Origin: Thermodesulforhabdaceae bacterium
GTDB taxonomy: Bacteria > Desulfobacterota > Syntrophobacteria > Syntrophobacterales > Thermodesulforhabdaceae
Length of the DNA: 64,000 bases
Direction of reading: 5' to 3'
Assembly: GCA_037482015.1 (NCBI GenBank)
Contig: JBBFKT010000003.1
Coordinates: 54,645 to 118,644 of the forward strand
Shown: positions 43,233 to 51,992 of the stretch, piece by piece
Layout of the letters: every line of letters starts with the position of its first letter
Position numbering within the stretch: the stretch's first letter is position 1
Position numbers and translations under genes: made by a program
Notes under the pieces: generated by a model
Told to the model about the DNA's origin: nothing
Database searches by the model: none
What the model saw: the letters and a program-made list of their open reading frames with translations, nothing else

Positions 43233-44159
43233 ATGGAAGTGATTGAAGGATTCTCAAAAGATAAGCGACTCAAACTGAAAAACCCGGTTGTGACTATCGG
43301 AAACTTCGACGGAGTTCACAAGGGACATCAAGCGCTAATAAAAACTGCAAAGCAGCGTGCGGAAGAATTAGATGGCTCGACCGTGGTTATTACCTTTAAT
43401 CCCCATCCAGTAAAGGTGCTCTGTCCAAACTGTAACCTGCGGTTTATTACTCCACACTACGAAAAACTTTCCATCCTTAAGGATTTGGGCGTTGACTACA
43501 CTATTGTGATTCCCTTTTCTCATGAATTCGCATCCGTGACTGCTCAGGAGTTCATAGAATCCTATCTGGTTCAGAATCTGGGAGTAAAATGGATGGTGGT
43601 AGGATACGATTACCATTTCGGCAAAGGAAGAGAAGGCAACATAGAAATGCTCAGAAACTACGGCAATCGCTACGGTTTTGGCGTGGACACCCTTCCAGAG
43701 ATTTCAATTGAAGGCTTTGTGGTAAGCAGCACAGCAATTAGAAAGATTATTCAGGAAGGACGAGTCCACTTTGCGGCGAAACTCCTTGGCCGGTCTTACT
43801 CAATAACCGGTCCTGTTCTTAAAGGGCGAGATAGGGGCGGAAAACTGCTAGGTTTCCCAACAGCCAACGTGGATGTTGGCGACCATGTCATTCCCAAAGA
43901 AGGAGTTTATGCGGTATGGGTTTTTTTTGAAGGCAAAAGATACAAGGGAGCCACCAACATTGGCTATAATCCAACCTTTGGAAATACTCAACTTTCTCTG
44001 GAAGTTCACATCCTGGACTTCAGCGGCAACCTTTACGGGAAAGAAATAACTGTATCCTTTGAACATTATATCCGTGGAGAAAAGAAATTTTCAGGCGTTG
44101 AGGAATTAATAGCCCAAATCCAGCAGGATGTGGATCTGGCAAGAACAATCCTTAGATGA
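43233..44159 (+). CDS. ribF: Bifunctional riboflavin kinase / FAD synthetase
   Basis: The 308-residue enzyme makes FMN and FAD. The N-terminal FAD synthetase domain has GNFDGVHKGHQALI (nucleotidyltransferase HxGH-type) and ITFNPHP. The VVSSTAIRKII segment ends that domain. The C-terminal riboflavin kinase domain has GRDRGGKLLGFPTANV, the G-F-P-T-A-N signature, and later TNIGYNPTFG and SFEHYIRGEKKF. Length is normal. The ATG is preceded by GGAAGGGGG. It is convergent with hflX; no FMN riboswitch was recognised upstream. Confidence 0.96.
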   Translation: MEVIEGFSKDKRLKLKNPVVTIGNFDGVHKGHQALIKTAKQRAEELDGSTVVITFNPHPVKVLCPNCNLRFITPHYEKLSILKDLGVDYTIVIPFSHEFASVTAQEFIESYLVQNLGVKWMVVGYDYHFGKGREGNIEMLRNYGNRYGFGVDTLPEISIEGFVVSSTAIRKIIQEGRVHFAAKLLGRSYSITGPVLKGRDRGGKLLGFPTANVDVGDHVIPKEGVYAVWVFFEGKRYKGATNIGYNPTFGNTQLSLEVHILDFSGNLYGKEITVSFEHYIRGEKKFSGVEELIAQIQQDVDLARTILR

Positions 44160-44176
44160 GGAAATTCTTCTACACT

Positions 44177-45856
44177 CTAAGATTCACTAGTCTGCTGTAT
44201 CGATGCTCTGGCATTATCTAACGGAGTTATAACTGACATGAGGGCTGAGATAAGGGGATGGAAAGTGGATCTTTCAAGAGCCGAAATAGGTATAGCACCA
44301 TAGCGTTCAGCAAGAGCCATCGCTTTATGTGACGGAAGCAAATCAATTTTGTTAAAAACCAGAATGCGAGGTTTTTCGTGGAGATTCAATTTGCTCAGGA
44401 TTTTATTAACGGCATCAATGTGATCTTCAAACCTCGGGTTGCTGATATCTACAACGTGAACGAGCACATCGGCATCATGAAGTTCTTCGAGAGTAGCGGC
44501 AAAGGCATCGAGAAGTTCATCGGGAAGATCGCTTATAAATCCAACCGTATCGGTAACAATTACTTCAAAATCGTTTGGAAATCGGAGCCTACGGCTTAGG
44601 GGATCAAGTGTTGCAAAAAATTGGTCCATCACCACAGCGTTACTTTTAGTGAGAGCGTTAAGTAGGGTCGATTTACCAGCATTTGTGTAGCCAATAATTG
44701 AAATAACAGGAAAATCCAGCTTCTGACGTTTTCTTCTGCGTTCAGCTCGACTTTTTCTGATTTCAGCAAGTTCTCTTTCTAGATGATCGAGCCTTTCTTT
44801 GATGCGGCGCCGGTCAATTTCAAGCTTGGTTTCGCCGGGACCTCGAGTTCCAATACCGCCAGCGAGCCGAGAAAGGGCGTCGTCCTTAACGTTGAGACGC
44901 GGCATGAGATACCTTAGTTGAGCCATTTCGACCTGAATTTTTCCTTCACGGCTTTTAGCTCGTCTCGCAAAAATATCTAGAATAAGCTGAGTTCTGTCGA
45001 TCACTCTGAGTTCTGTAGCATCGGTAAGAGATCTGACCTGCGAAGGATTCAATTCCCGATCGAAGATCAGCAAATCAACTCCATGGCGTAAAGCCGTAAG
45101 CATAACTTCAGTGAGCTTACCCTTCCCTATGAAATATTTTGTATTAATTTCCTTAACCTTCTGAACCACGGTATCCACTATGGCTATTCCGCTGGCTCTG
45201 GCGAGTTCCTTCATCTCCTCAATTGTTGACTGGATATCCGGCGATCTTCTATCAGCAACAACAACCAGTATCGCTTGATCCTCACTTTTTATAGAAGACA
45301 GGTGAAACGCCCGTTGTCGCTCAAGCTCCTCTTCTAAAGAACGCACTAGTTCAATGAAATTTATAGTAGGGGTAGCGCAATGAGCAGGAGTAAGAATCAC
45401 CCAGCTCTGAGAATCTCCATCCATGCTTTTCCCGCCCGGGAAAAGGTGCGCTGCAAATAGGTGTTCGGCTCCTCCATGACGATCTACTCCCACGGCGGCA
45501 ACGCAATCCAGACGAAGAAAGGCAAGATCCATTAAATCATCCTGAGACAGGGGTTCATTGTTGAAATGAGTATGAATCAGGCGGAGTCCTCTGAGCCTTT
45601 TTCTGGCTTCTCTACTTTTAGGAAGTTCCGGGATGTAAAGCGATCGTGCATTCCCAACAATCACCATTTCAATGGAACCGTCACGAGCAACAAGGATTCC
45701 GATCTGACGCCCTGTTTCAAAACTCCATCGTGCCATATCTCTTGCCACTTCCGGAGAAACGATTTGCTCTGGTGGGATTTTACGTCTGTAAAGATTCTGG
45801 ATTTTCCCAAGAACCGAACTCTTTAGACCGGAAGTATTACCGTAAACCTTTCTAAT
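44177..45856 (-). CDS. hflX: Ribosome-associated GTPase HflX, apparently starting at an ATT codon
   Basis: HflX splits stalled ribosomes. The G domain has IIGYTNAGKSTLLNALTKSN, TDTVGFISDLPDELLDAFAA and NKID; upstream is RYLMPRLNVKDDALSRLAGG followed by IGTRGPGETKLE, diagnostic of HflX. The first GTG is at 45748, but the frame continues upstream for 36 conserved codons (RKVYGNTSGLKSSVLGKIQ, RRKIPPEQIVSPE), matching the usual long-form N-terminus. The stop TAG upstream leaves no ATG, GTG or TTG. An ATT at 45856 has GGAGGG eight bases upstream, so AUU is the likely start, giving 559 residues. An A added near 45857 would instead create an ATG start at 45864. Confidence 0.88.
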   Translation of the reverse strand: MRKVYGNTSGLKSSVLGKIQNLYRRKIPPEQIVSPEVARDMARWSFETGRQIGILVARDGSIEMVIVGNARSLYIPELPKSREARKRLRGLRLIHTHFNNEPLSQDDLMDLAFLRLDCVAAVGVDRHGGAEHLFAAHLFPGGKSMDGDSQSWVILTPAHCATPTINFIELVRSLEEELERQRAFHLSSIKSEDQAILVVVADRRSPDIQSTIEEMKELARASGIAIVDTVVQKVKEINTKYFIGKGKLTEVMLTALRHGVDLLIFDRELNPSQVRSLTDATELRVIDRTQLILDIFARRAKSREGKIQVEMAQLRYLMPRLNVKDDALSRLAGGIGTRGPGETKLEIDRRRIKERLDHLERELAEIRKSRAERRRKRQKLDFPVISIIGYTNAGKSTLLNALTKSNAVVMDQFFATLDPLSRRLRFPNDFEVIVTDTVGFISDLPDELLDAFAATLEELHDADVLVHVVDISNPRFEDHIDAVNKILSKLNLHEKPRILVFNKIDLLPSHKAMALAERYGAIPISALERSTFHPLISALMSVITPLDNARASIQQTSES

Positions 45857-45907
45857 TTCTTCATCCCTCCACTAAAAACGCAGAATTATTTTTAAATAAT
45901 AAATTCA

Positions 45908-46666
45908 TTATGATGCCTCAAGGAAGGAGAGAATTTCTTTTTCCGCAGAAACATACTTTTCATGCTGAGGCCAGTAGATGAAACGCTGACAGTGAGGACA
46001 ATTCATTAGCGATTCGTTCTTCTGAAGTTCTATGAACTTCTGAGGCGGGATACTCACGTGACATACTCTACATACGCCTTTTTCCACTGGGGCCACCGCA
46101 ATACCGTTTTTCTTAAGCATAAGAAATTCGCATTTTTTTCTGAGCTGTTCATCCAGCTTAATCTTAAGGTCTTCCTGGAGTTTCCCAATTCGGACAATTT
46201 TTTGCTCTATTTCATACTGTTCAGCATCAAGGGCTTCAAGGTCCTTACGGAGAGCCTCGCGACGTTCCGCCACCTGTCTCTCGAGGTTCCTAACTTCCTG
46301 CTGAAGAAGTTCAATCTTTTCCATGCACTCCAGCAATTGATCTTCCTTTTGGCCAATCTCGCGTTTAATTTCTTCTTGCTCCGCAAGAAGCGCTTTGTAT
46401 TCCTTGTTGGTTTTAACTTCACTCTCCTTTTGCCTGCTCTTTCTAAATCGATCTTCAAGCATAGCGATTTGTTTTTCAAGATCGCGGTAAAATTTACGCT
46501 GATGCTCTATTTCGGTTTTTTTCATAAGGAAGTGACTTTCAAATTCGTTAAAATCCTTTTCTAATTTTACCTTTTTTCGAGGAATATCTTTCAACTCCTC
46601 AAGAAAATTCTTTCTCTGGTTTTCCAGAACCTGAAACTGTATCAAATATTTAAGTTGATCCTGCAA
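45908..46666 (-). CDS. Coiled-coil protein with C4 zinc ribbon (DUF164 / zf-RING_7 type)
   Basis: Residues 1-180 form a long coiled-coil hairpin (IEHQRKFYRDLEKQIAMLED). The C-terminus carries a four-cysteine zinc ribbon: CRVCHVSIPPQ and then NCPHCQRFIYW. This matches the C4-type zinc-ribbon proteins that are widely found next to Nif3 in Gram-negative bacteria. The molecular role is not established; nucleic-acid binding is likely. It is 24 bases after the Nif3 gene and probably co-transcribed. Confidence 0.87.
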   Translation of the reverse strand: MQDQLKYLIQFQVLENQRKNFLEELKDIPRKKVKLEKDFNEFESHFLMKKTEIEHQRKFYRDLEKQIAMLEDRFRKSRQKESEVKTNKEYKALLAEQEEIKREIGQKEDQLLECMEKIELLQQEVRNLERQVAERREALRKDLEALDAEQYEIEQKIVRIGKLQEDLKIKLDEQLRKKCEFLMLKKNGIAVAPVEKGVCRVCHVSIPPQKFIELQKNESLMNCPHCQRFIYWPQHEKYVSAEKEILSFLEAS

Positions 46667-46690
46667 TCTAAATCCCTCCTTTCAAAAACT

Positions 46691-47515
46691 TCATGCGTCA
46701 AAAGACTGAAAAGGTGCTATATGATCCATTTCTTGTTCAAACACGAAGACTTCAAGAGCCTCATGGGCGGATTTAGACCATTCTTGAAGTTCCTGTGCGA
46801 TCTTTGCCATCATAAATCTTTCTGATCCAAAATGCCCCAAAGCGATAACGGTAAGCTTTGATTCCTCCGCCCATACAGCATCGTGGTATTTAAGCTCACC
46901 GGTTATGAAGCAGTCGGCTCCCAAATCCCTGACTCTCCCGAGGAGCGAACCGCCGCTTCCTGTACAGACAGCGATTGTTTTAACGATTTTCAATGAATCA
47001 CCCACAAGATTGAGTCTTTCAATTTCAAAACATGATTTTAACTGCTGGCATAGATTTTTTACCGTGACAGGTTGTGAGAGTTCTCCAAAAAGCCCAATAC
47101 CGATGTATTTTGAATCTTGAGAAAACTTTTGACTAACACTAAGAGGCTTTCTGTCTTGAAGTTTCAAAGCTTCAGCAATAAGCCAGTTTCCGCCGATTTT
47201 AGCCGCATCCAGGTTAGTATGAGCCACGATAAGATTAACTCTTTGTCGGATAAAATCGATTGCCAAGCTCTGAGGATATAGATCACTTCTAAGATTTTTA
47301 ACGCCTTCAAGGAAAAGAGGGTGGTGGGTTATAAGGCACTCACAGTTAAGGTTCACCGCTTCAGCAAGAGATGATGATGTAGGGTCTAGAGCAAAAAGCA
47401 CTCGTTTAACATCACCATCAGGATCTCCGATTTGAAGCCCAACGTTATCCCAGGGTTCAGCATAATCAAAAGGCGCAACAGAATCCAACCAGGAAACGAT
47501 ATCTCTTACACGCAT
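46691..47515 (-). CDS. Nif3-like dinuclear metal-centre protein (GTP cyclohydrolase 1 type 2 homologue)
   Basis: A 274-residue Nif3/YbgI family protein. The start has the family pattern APFDYAEPWDNVGLQIGD, then CECLITHHPLF with the paired histidines that bind metal, VAHTNLDAA, and the C-terminal GHFGSERFMMAKIAQELQ with His and Glu ligands. The protein forms a toroidal hexamer in homologues. The physiological substrate is not known. It is operonic with the zinc-ribbon gene. Confidence 0.92.
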   Translation of the reverse strand: MRVRDIVSWLDSVAPFDYAEPWDNVGLQIGDPDGDVKRVLFALDPTSSSLAEAVNLNCECLITHHPLFLEGVKNLRSDLYPQSLAIDFIRQRVNLIVAHTNLDAAKIGGNWLIAEALKLQDRKPLSVSQKFSQDSKYIGIGLFGELSQPVTVKNLCQQLKSCFEIERLNLVGDSLKIVKTIAVCTGSGGSLLGRVRDLGADCFITGELKYHDAVWAEESKLTVIALGHFGSERFMMAKIAQELQEWSKSAHEALEVFVFEQEMDHIAPFQSFDA

Positions 47516-47530
47516 AAAAACTTCAACCCA

Positions 47531-47568
47531 AAAAAGAAGGGGGCATTCGCAATGCGAACACCCCCTTC
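47531..47568 (-). terminator. Rho-independent terminator after the CAT tRNA
   Basis: On the minus strand the stem GAAGGGGG/CCCCCTTC, with an inner stem TTCGC/GCGAA, is followed by six T. It lies between the tRNA (47674-47749) and the Nif3 start (47515), so it should end the tRNA transcript. Confidence 0.85.
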
Positions 47569-47673
47569 ATTGCTTACGAGACTCGACCGTTTTATGCCCT
47601 CTTTATAGACCTCCATAAGGGCTTCAAACTCCCCTTTCCTAACTTACGGCTTTCAAAGAAGAAACTGCTCTTT

Positions 47674-47749
47674 TGGTGGGCCCACCTGGCCTCGAACCAG
47701 GGACCTACCGGTTATGAGCCGGTGGCTCTACCAGCTGAGCTATGGGCCC
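47674..47749 (-). tRNA. tRNA with anticodon CAT (tRNA-Met, or tRNA-Ile2 if lysidine-modified)
   Basis: On the minus strand the acceptor GGGCCCA pairs with TGGGCCC. The anticodon loop CTCATAA gives CAT in the stem CCGG/CCGG. The D loop (AGCTCAGCTGGTAGAGC) and T loop (GGTTCGAGG) are standard. The CCA is encoded at 47674-47676. The first acceptor pair is G-C, so it is not the initiator tRNA. Elongator Met and Ile2 cannot be told apart by eye. Confidence 0.93.
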
Positions 47750-47809
47750 TTTCCTAACGGAAGCAATATAGATAAAACCATAAAGTTGGTTTCTGTCAAT
47801 CATTAATTG

Positions 47810-48040
47810 AGGGTGTTTCGGAATTCTTTATAATTTTGAGCAATTAACTAGCATTGTTTTTACTTTTCGTCCTATCACGAGGGTAGCAAGAACATAAGTG
47901 ACTGTAAGACAGGTGCACAGTAGCCGCTACTATATAATTTTCCGAACACTATTAGTAGCAAGGGGAGAGTCGGTATTCGCCAGAGCGAGGGCAAAGAATG
48001 AGCGACATCGTGGATTCTCCCCCATTAACGGCATAGTTTT
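47810..48040. repeat. Non-coding stretch with decayed palindromic elements
   Basis: An AGGGTGTT end at 47810-47817, like those of elements A and B, faces an inverted CGAACACTATT at 47943-47953. A 10-base stem GGGGAGAGTC at 47962-47971 pairs with GATTCTCCCC at 48013-48022. The stretch looks like relics of the same MITE-like family. No gene is supported. Confidence 0.4.
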
Positions 48041-48090
48041 TCAAAGTGGGATTCCAGAGATGATAAAAATTCAGGAACAATAGGACGAAG

Positions 48091-49059
48091 CTAAAAGCCA
48101 AACAGATATGAAAAATAAAGCCTTATACCCTTTTCTTTGAGCAGTTCTTGTATTTGAGGCGGACTCTGGTAAGTTACAGCAATAAGTATTCGCTCTCCAG
48201 GAAAGAAACGCTCTATTTTTTCAAGTTTTTTAAGGAAGCCCTCAACATCCTTCTTTTTGAATTGAGTCTTACATTCGCCTATTATCCAGACCGGTTTGTT
48301 TCCTTTATAACCTTTACCAAGGATGTTGATTTCTTCATAACGTCCTGGTCCAAGTTCTACAAAATCTCTTTTCAATTCCTCAACATCAACGCCTTCGTCT
48401 TTCTTAAGCAATCGCGGAAGGTGCACAATAGCTCGATCCTCCAAAACATATCCAACTGAGTGGGAGAGCTTGCCAAGTTCCTCTCTAGTTTTCCTATGTT
48501 CCCCAACAAGCTTCTTTAGTTCTTCCTCGGTTTTCCTTTGAGCTTCAGCCAGTTCGTTGAGCCTTTGTTCGGTTTTCCTTTGGGCTTCAGCAAGCTCGTT
48601 AAGTCTTTCCTCAGTTTTCCTTTGAGCTTCAGCAAGCTTGTCGAGTCTTTCCTCGGTTTTCTTTTGAGCTTCAGCTAGTTCGTTAAGCTTTTGCTCGGTT
48701 TTCCTTTGGGCTTCAGTAAGCTCGTTAAGTCTCTGTTCAGTTAGCTTCTGCGCTTCGGCGAGTTCATTAAGTCTCTGCTCAGTTTTCTTCTGAGCTTCAA
48801 CAAGTTCGTCAAGTTTTTGTTCGGTTTTCTTTTGAGCTTCGGCAAGTTCGTTTACTCTTCCTTCAGTTTTTATTTGGGCTTCAGCAAGTTTCTTCTGAGC
48901 TTCAGCTAGATCTCTAACTATTTCCTTAAGTTCGTTGAATTCCTTCTTTGTTACGGACTCCTCCCTTTGCCGCTCGACTTCCTCTACTAGAGTAATCAAG
49001 ACATCCCTGAGATCTGGTGGGACTTTTTCCAACTTTCTAAGCAATGTTCCACTGATCAT
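48091..49059 (-). CDS. Coiled-coil PD-(D/E)XK protein (DUF3782-like), long-coil form
   Basis: A 322-residue paralogue of the protein at 29543-30202. The N-terminal 50 residues and the C-terminal nuclease-like domain (INILGKGYKGNKPVWIIGEC then K) are close copies. The middle holds nine 14-residue units (LAEAQRKTEQRLNE type) plus a half unit, against two in the paralogue. Each unit is 42 bases and repeats are visible in the DNA (48525-48900). The coil would be about 19 nm longer than in the short form. Its function is unknown. The promoter region is also conserved between the two genes. Confidence 0.77.
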   Translation of the reverse strand: MISGTLLRKLEKVPPDLRDVLITLVEEVERQREESVTKKEFNELKEIVRDLAEAQKKLAEAQIKTEGRVNELAEAQKKTEQKLDELVEAQKKTEQRLNELAEAQKLTEQRLNELTEAQRKTEQKLNELAEAQKKTEERLDKLAEAQRKTEERLNELAEAQRKTEQRLNELAEAQRKTEEELKKLVGEHRKTREELGKLSHSVGYVLEDRAIVHLPRLLKKDEGVDVEELKRDFVELGPGRYEEINILGKGYKGNKPVWIIGECKTQFKKKDVEGFLKKLEKIERFFPGERILIAVTYQSPPQIQELLKEKGIRLYFSYLFGF

Positions 49060-49196
49060 CTTTAAGCCTCACCTCAAAAGATTTTATAGCCAAATATCTG
49101 GAGCATTTCCACAAAATTTTCTTGACGATACAACCAGCCCCTGTTAGATAACATAATGCATACTACGTAATATGAGGACAAAAACTATTGAAAGCG

Positions 49197-49772
49197 ATGA
49201 CCAAACGGGAACTTCAGGCAAGCGAAACGCGGCAGCGCATAATTAAAAGCGCAGTGGGGCTTTTTGCCCGCTTCGGCTACCACAAAACCACTGTATCTGA
49301 AATAGCTCAAGTTGCAGGCGTAACCACTGGCGCACTCTTTCATCATTTCGACTCCAAAGAAGATTTACTAAATGCCGTCATCGACTGGCTTTCAAAAGGA
49401 ATCAACGCCTACAGCGAACACCTTAAAAAAGAAACAAAACCCTCTTTTTCTACCGTATCGGACATGATAAATCTTATGTGCTCCCATTACGAAAGATATC
49501 CTGAAGCAACCATCTGCCTTGCAATGCTTGCAACAGAATTTTCAGGATCTCACCATCCAATAGAAGAGCGAATTAGATCCGTTTACGAAGTCTTTATACA
49601 GGCTCTTACCCCTATTCTCGCTACCAATCCTCGAATTCGTAACCCTCGCGCTGCCGCTATCGCTTTTATAGGTTCCGTTCAGGGTATTGCCATACAGGCA
49701 ATAATGAGAGAAAAGGAGGTGGATATAAAAACCCTTGCAGAAGGGTTTGAATCAATGCTTCAGGTATGGTGA
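49197..49772 (+). CDS. TetR family transcriptional regulator
   Basis: A regulator of about 191 residues with an N-terminal TetR helix-turn-helix (TVSEIAQVAGVTTGALFHHF) after RQRIIKSAVGLFARFGYHKT. The ATG at 49197 is preferred over a TTG at 49188. The C-terminal ligand domain is helical. It lies 43 bases upstream of three beta-oxidation genes and probably represses them in response to an acyl-CoA or fatty acid, as many TetR members do. No operator was identified with confidence. Confidence 0.88.
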   Translation: MTKRELQASETRQRIIKSAVGLFARFGYHKTTVSEIAQVAGVTTGALFHHFDSKEDLLNAVIDWLSKGINAYSEHLKKETKPSFSTVSDMINLMCSHYERYPEATICLAMLATEFSGSHHPIEERIRSVYEVFIQALTPILATNPRIRNPRAAAIAFIGSVQGIAIQAIMREKEVDIKTLAEGFESMLQVW

Positions 49773-49815
49773 AATAACCTTTTAATAGCAACAGCAACTT
49801 TCAAGGAGAGGAACC

Positions 49816-50676
49816 ATGGAGATCACCAAAGTTTGCGTGCTTGGAGCCGGTATCATGGGATCCGGCATAGCCCAAGTGATTGCCGAAGCAGGCTGTCAGG
49901 TAACCATTCGAGACATTGAAACTAGCTTCGTCGAAAAAGGTATAGCAACCATCAAAGCCAATCTGGATCGAGCTGTCTCTAAAGGCAAAAAGGATGCATC
50001 CGAAGCCGAAGCAGTTATGAAGCGCATCAAAGGCACTACCGATCTTAAAGAAGCTGCCCAGGACTGCCAGCTCGTTATCGAAGCCGTTGTCGAAATTATG
50101 GATGTAAAAAAGCAAGTTTTCAAAGAACTTGATTCTATCTGCCCCGAATCGACCATTTTCGCATCCAACACTTCCGGTCTGTCCATCACAGAAATGGCAT
50201 CGGTAACGAAGCGACCCGACAAATTCATAGGAATGCACTTCTTCAATCCGGTTCCTGTAATGAAACTTGTGGAACTCATCAGAGGTTTTGCTACCTCTGA
50301 TGAAACTTATGCAACCGCTAAAACTTTTGTAGAAAAAATCGGTAAAACCCCTGTCGAAGTCAAGGAAGCTCCCGGCTTTGTGGTAAACCGTATCCTTTGC
50401 CCCATGATAAACGAAGCAATCTTTGTATATTCTGAAGGACTCGCATCAGCCGAAGACATCGATAAAGCCATGATGCTCGGTGCCAACCACCCGATCGGGC
50501 CACTTGCTCTTGCCGATATGGTGGGTCTTGACACTCTCCTCCACGTTCTTGAAGGACTCCATAAAGAACTGGGCGAAGATAAGTATCGCCCTGCACCGCT
50601 TCTTAGAAAAATGGTCCGAGCTGGTTATTTGGGGCGAAAAACAGGAAAAGGATTTTACAACTATTCTTCCAAGTAA
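49816..50676 (+). CDS. hbd: 3-hydroxyacyl-CoA (3-hydroxybutyryl-CoA) dehydrogenase
   Basis: This 286-residue NAD enzyme oxidises 3-hydroxyacyl-CoA. The NAD motif is [20 protein letters not shown], the catalytic region is [19 protein letters not shown] with the histidine of the His-Glu pair, and [13 protein letters not shown] leads to the C-terminal domain. Single-domain length fits the Hbd/PaaH type, not the multifunctional FadB. The AGGAGAGG ribosome site is strong. It heads the run hbd, acyl-CoA dehydrogenase, thiolase, which together can degrade or build short-chain acyl-CoAs. Confidence 0.93.
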   Translation: MEITKVCVLGAGIMGSGIAQVIAEAGCQVTIRDIETSFVEKGIATIKANLDRAVSKGKKDASEAEAVMKRIKGTTDLKEAAQDCQLVIEAVVEIMDVKKQVFKELDSICPESTIFASNTSGLSITEMASVTKRPDKFIGMHFFNPVPVMKLVELIRGFATSDETYATAKTFVEKIGKTPVEVKEAPGFVVNRILCPMINEAIFVYSEGLASAEDIDKAMMLGANHPIGPLALADMVGLDTLLHVLEGLHKELGEDKYRPAPLLRKMVRAGYLGRKTGKGFYNYSSK

Positions 50677-50703
50677 ATAAAAAACAAAAGGAGGGAACCA
50701 CCT

Positions 50704-51870
50704 ATGTCACATCATCTTTACGAACTGACCGAAGAACATAAGATGTTAAGAGACATGGTAAGAAGGCTTGCGAAGGAGCAAGTTGCTCCTGGAGCAGCTA
50801 AAAGGGATGAAACAGGCGAATTCGATTGGGACATGGTTAATCTCCTTCGAGAGAATGGCCTTTACGGTATTGATTTTCCCGTAGAATACGGCGGATCTGG
50901 TGCAGGCGTTCTCGCTATGGCGATCGCCGTTGAAGAGCTTTCCAAGGTTGATGCAGCCTGCGGACTTCTTATCGCCGATCATGAACTTGGATCTCTTCCC
51001 ATTTTGCTTGCGGCAAATGAAGAACAAAGGAAAAAATATCTCCCCAAACTTTCAACCGGCGAATGGCTCGCCGCCTTTGCTCTGACCGAACCGGGAGGAG
51101 GATCGGACGTTGCATCCCTTAGATGTCGCGCCGTAAAAGACGGTGACTATTACGTTCTCAACGGCACAAAGACCTTCATCACCAACGGCAGTGTAGCCGA
51201 TGTGGTAACGGTTTATGCCATCACCGATCCCCAGAAGCCGTCCCATAAAAACGCTGGCGTTTTCATCGTGGAAAAGGGAACCCCAGGATTTTCTGTGGGC
51301 AAAAAGGAAGACAAGATGGGCATTAGATGGTCTGACACAGTAGAACTCATCTTCGAAGACTGCCGTGTCCCTGCCGAAAATCTCCTTGGAAACGGCGAAG
51401 ATGGGTTCCACATCATGATGAAAACTCTCGACTTCTCAAGACTTGGCGTTGCGGCTCAGGCTCTCGGAATAGCCGCAGGAGCCTTTGAATACGCAACAGC
51501 CTATGCAAAGGAACGAATCGCCTTTGGAAAACCCATAATCCAGCACGAGGGAATTGGATTTAAACTCGCTGACATGGCAATGAAAGTTGAAGCGGCTCGC
51601 CAGCTTCTTTACAAAACCTGCGCCATGTATGACCATCTGCCCAAGGATATGAGCCGGCTCAGCCCTGAACTCATCAAAATGAGCGCTATGGCAAAGTGCT
51701 TATGCGGTGACGTAGCCATGTGGGTAACCACGGAAGCAGTGCAGGTGCTGGGAGGCTACGGCTACATCAAAGAATACCCTGTAGAACGCATGATGCGCGA
51801 CGCCAAGATTACTCAAATTTACGAAGGCACCAACGAAATTCTGCGACTTGTAATATCAAGATGCCTGTAA
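50704..51870 (+). CDS. Acyl-CoA dehydrogenase, short-chain (butyryl-CoA) type
   Basis: A 388-residue FAD flavoprotein with the family pattern FALTEPGGGSDVASLRCRAV, then NGTKTFITNGSVADV and the C-terminal signature VQVLGGYGYIKEYPVERMMR followed by DAKITQIYEGTNEI, where the glutamate of YEGTNE is the usual catalytic base. It introduces the trans-2 double bond into acyl-CoA and passes electrons to an ETF, which is not in the window. It lies 27 bases after hbd and ends at a strong terminator at 51922. Confidence 0.94.
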   Translation: MSHHLYELTEEHKMLRDMVRRLAKEQVAPGAAKRDETGEFDWDMVNLLRENGLYGIDFPVEYGGSGAGVLAMAIAVEELSKVDAACGLLIADHELGSLPILLAANEEQRKKYLPKLSTGEWLAAFALTEPGGGSDVASLRCRAVKDGDYYVLNGTKTFITNGSVADVVTVYAITDPQKPSHKNAGVFIVEKGTPGFSVGKKEDKMGIRWSDTVELIFEDCRVPAENLLGNGEDGFHIMMKTLDFSRLGVAAQALGIAAGAFEYATAYAKERIAFGKPIIQHEGIGFKLADMAMKVEAARQLLYKTCAMYDHLPKDMSRLSPELIKMSAMAKCLCGDVAMWVTTEAVQVLGGYGYIKEYPVERMMRDAKITQIYEGTNEILRLVISRCL

Positions 51871-51921
51871 AACTTCCTGTAACCATCATAATCGAAGGGC
51901 CAGGGGGGTTTTAATTTTACC

Positions 51922-51963
51922 AGGCGGTGGTAACGTTATGGAGGGGTTCCCACCGCCTTTTTA
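51922..51963 (+). terminator. Rho-independent terminator between acyl-CoA dehydrogenase and thiolase genes
   Basis: The stem AGGCGGTGG/CCACCGCCT with a 19-base loop is followed by six T (TTTTTT at 51958-51963). It should end the hbd/acyl-CoA dehydrogenase transcript, so the thiolase gene is either read through partially or has its own promoter. Confidence 0.85.
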
Positions 51964-51992
51964 TTACTTAAGAAACAGGAGGCAAAGTATCT

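Noticed and set aside
47962-48022. Structured stem as a possible small RNA or RNase P-like RNA
   Set aside because: Only one stem is seen and no conserved core of any known RNA; it fits a decayed palindromic element better.
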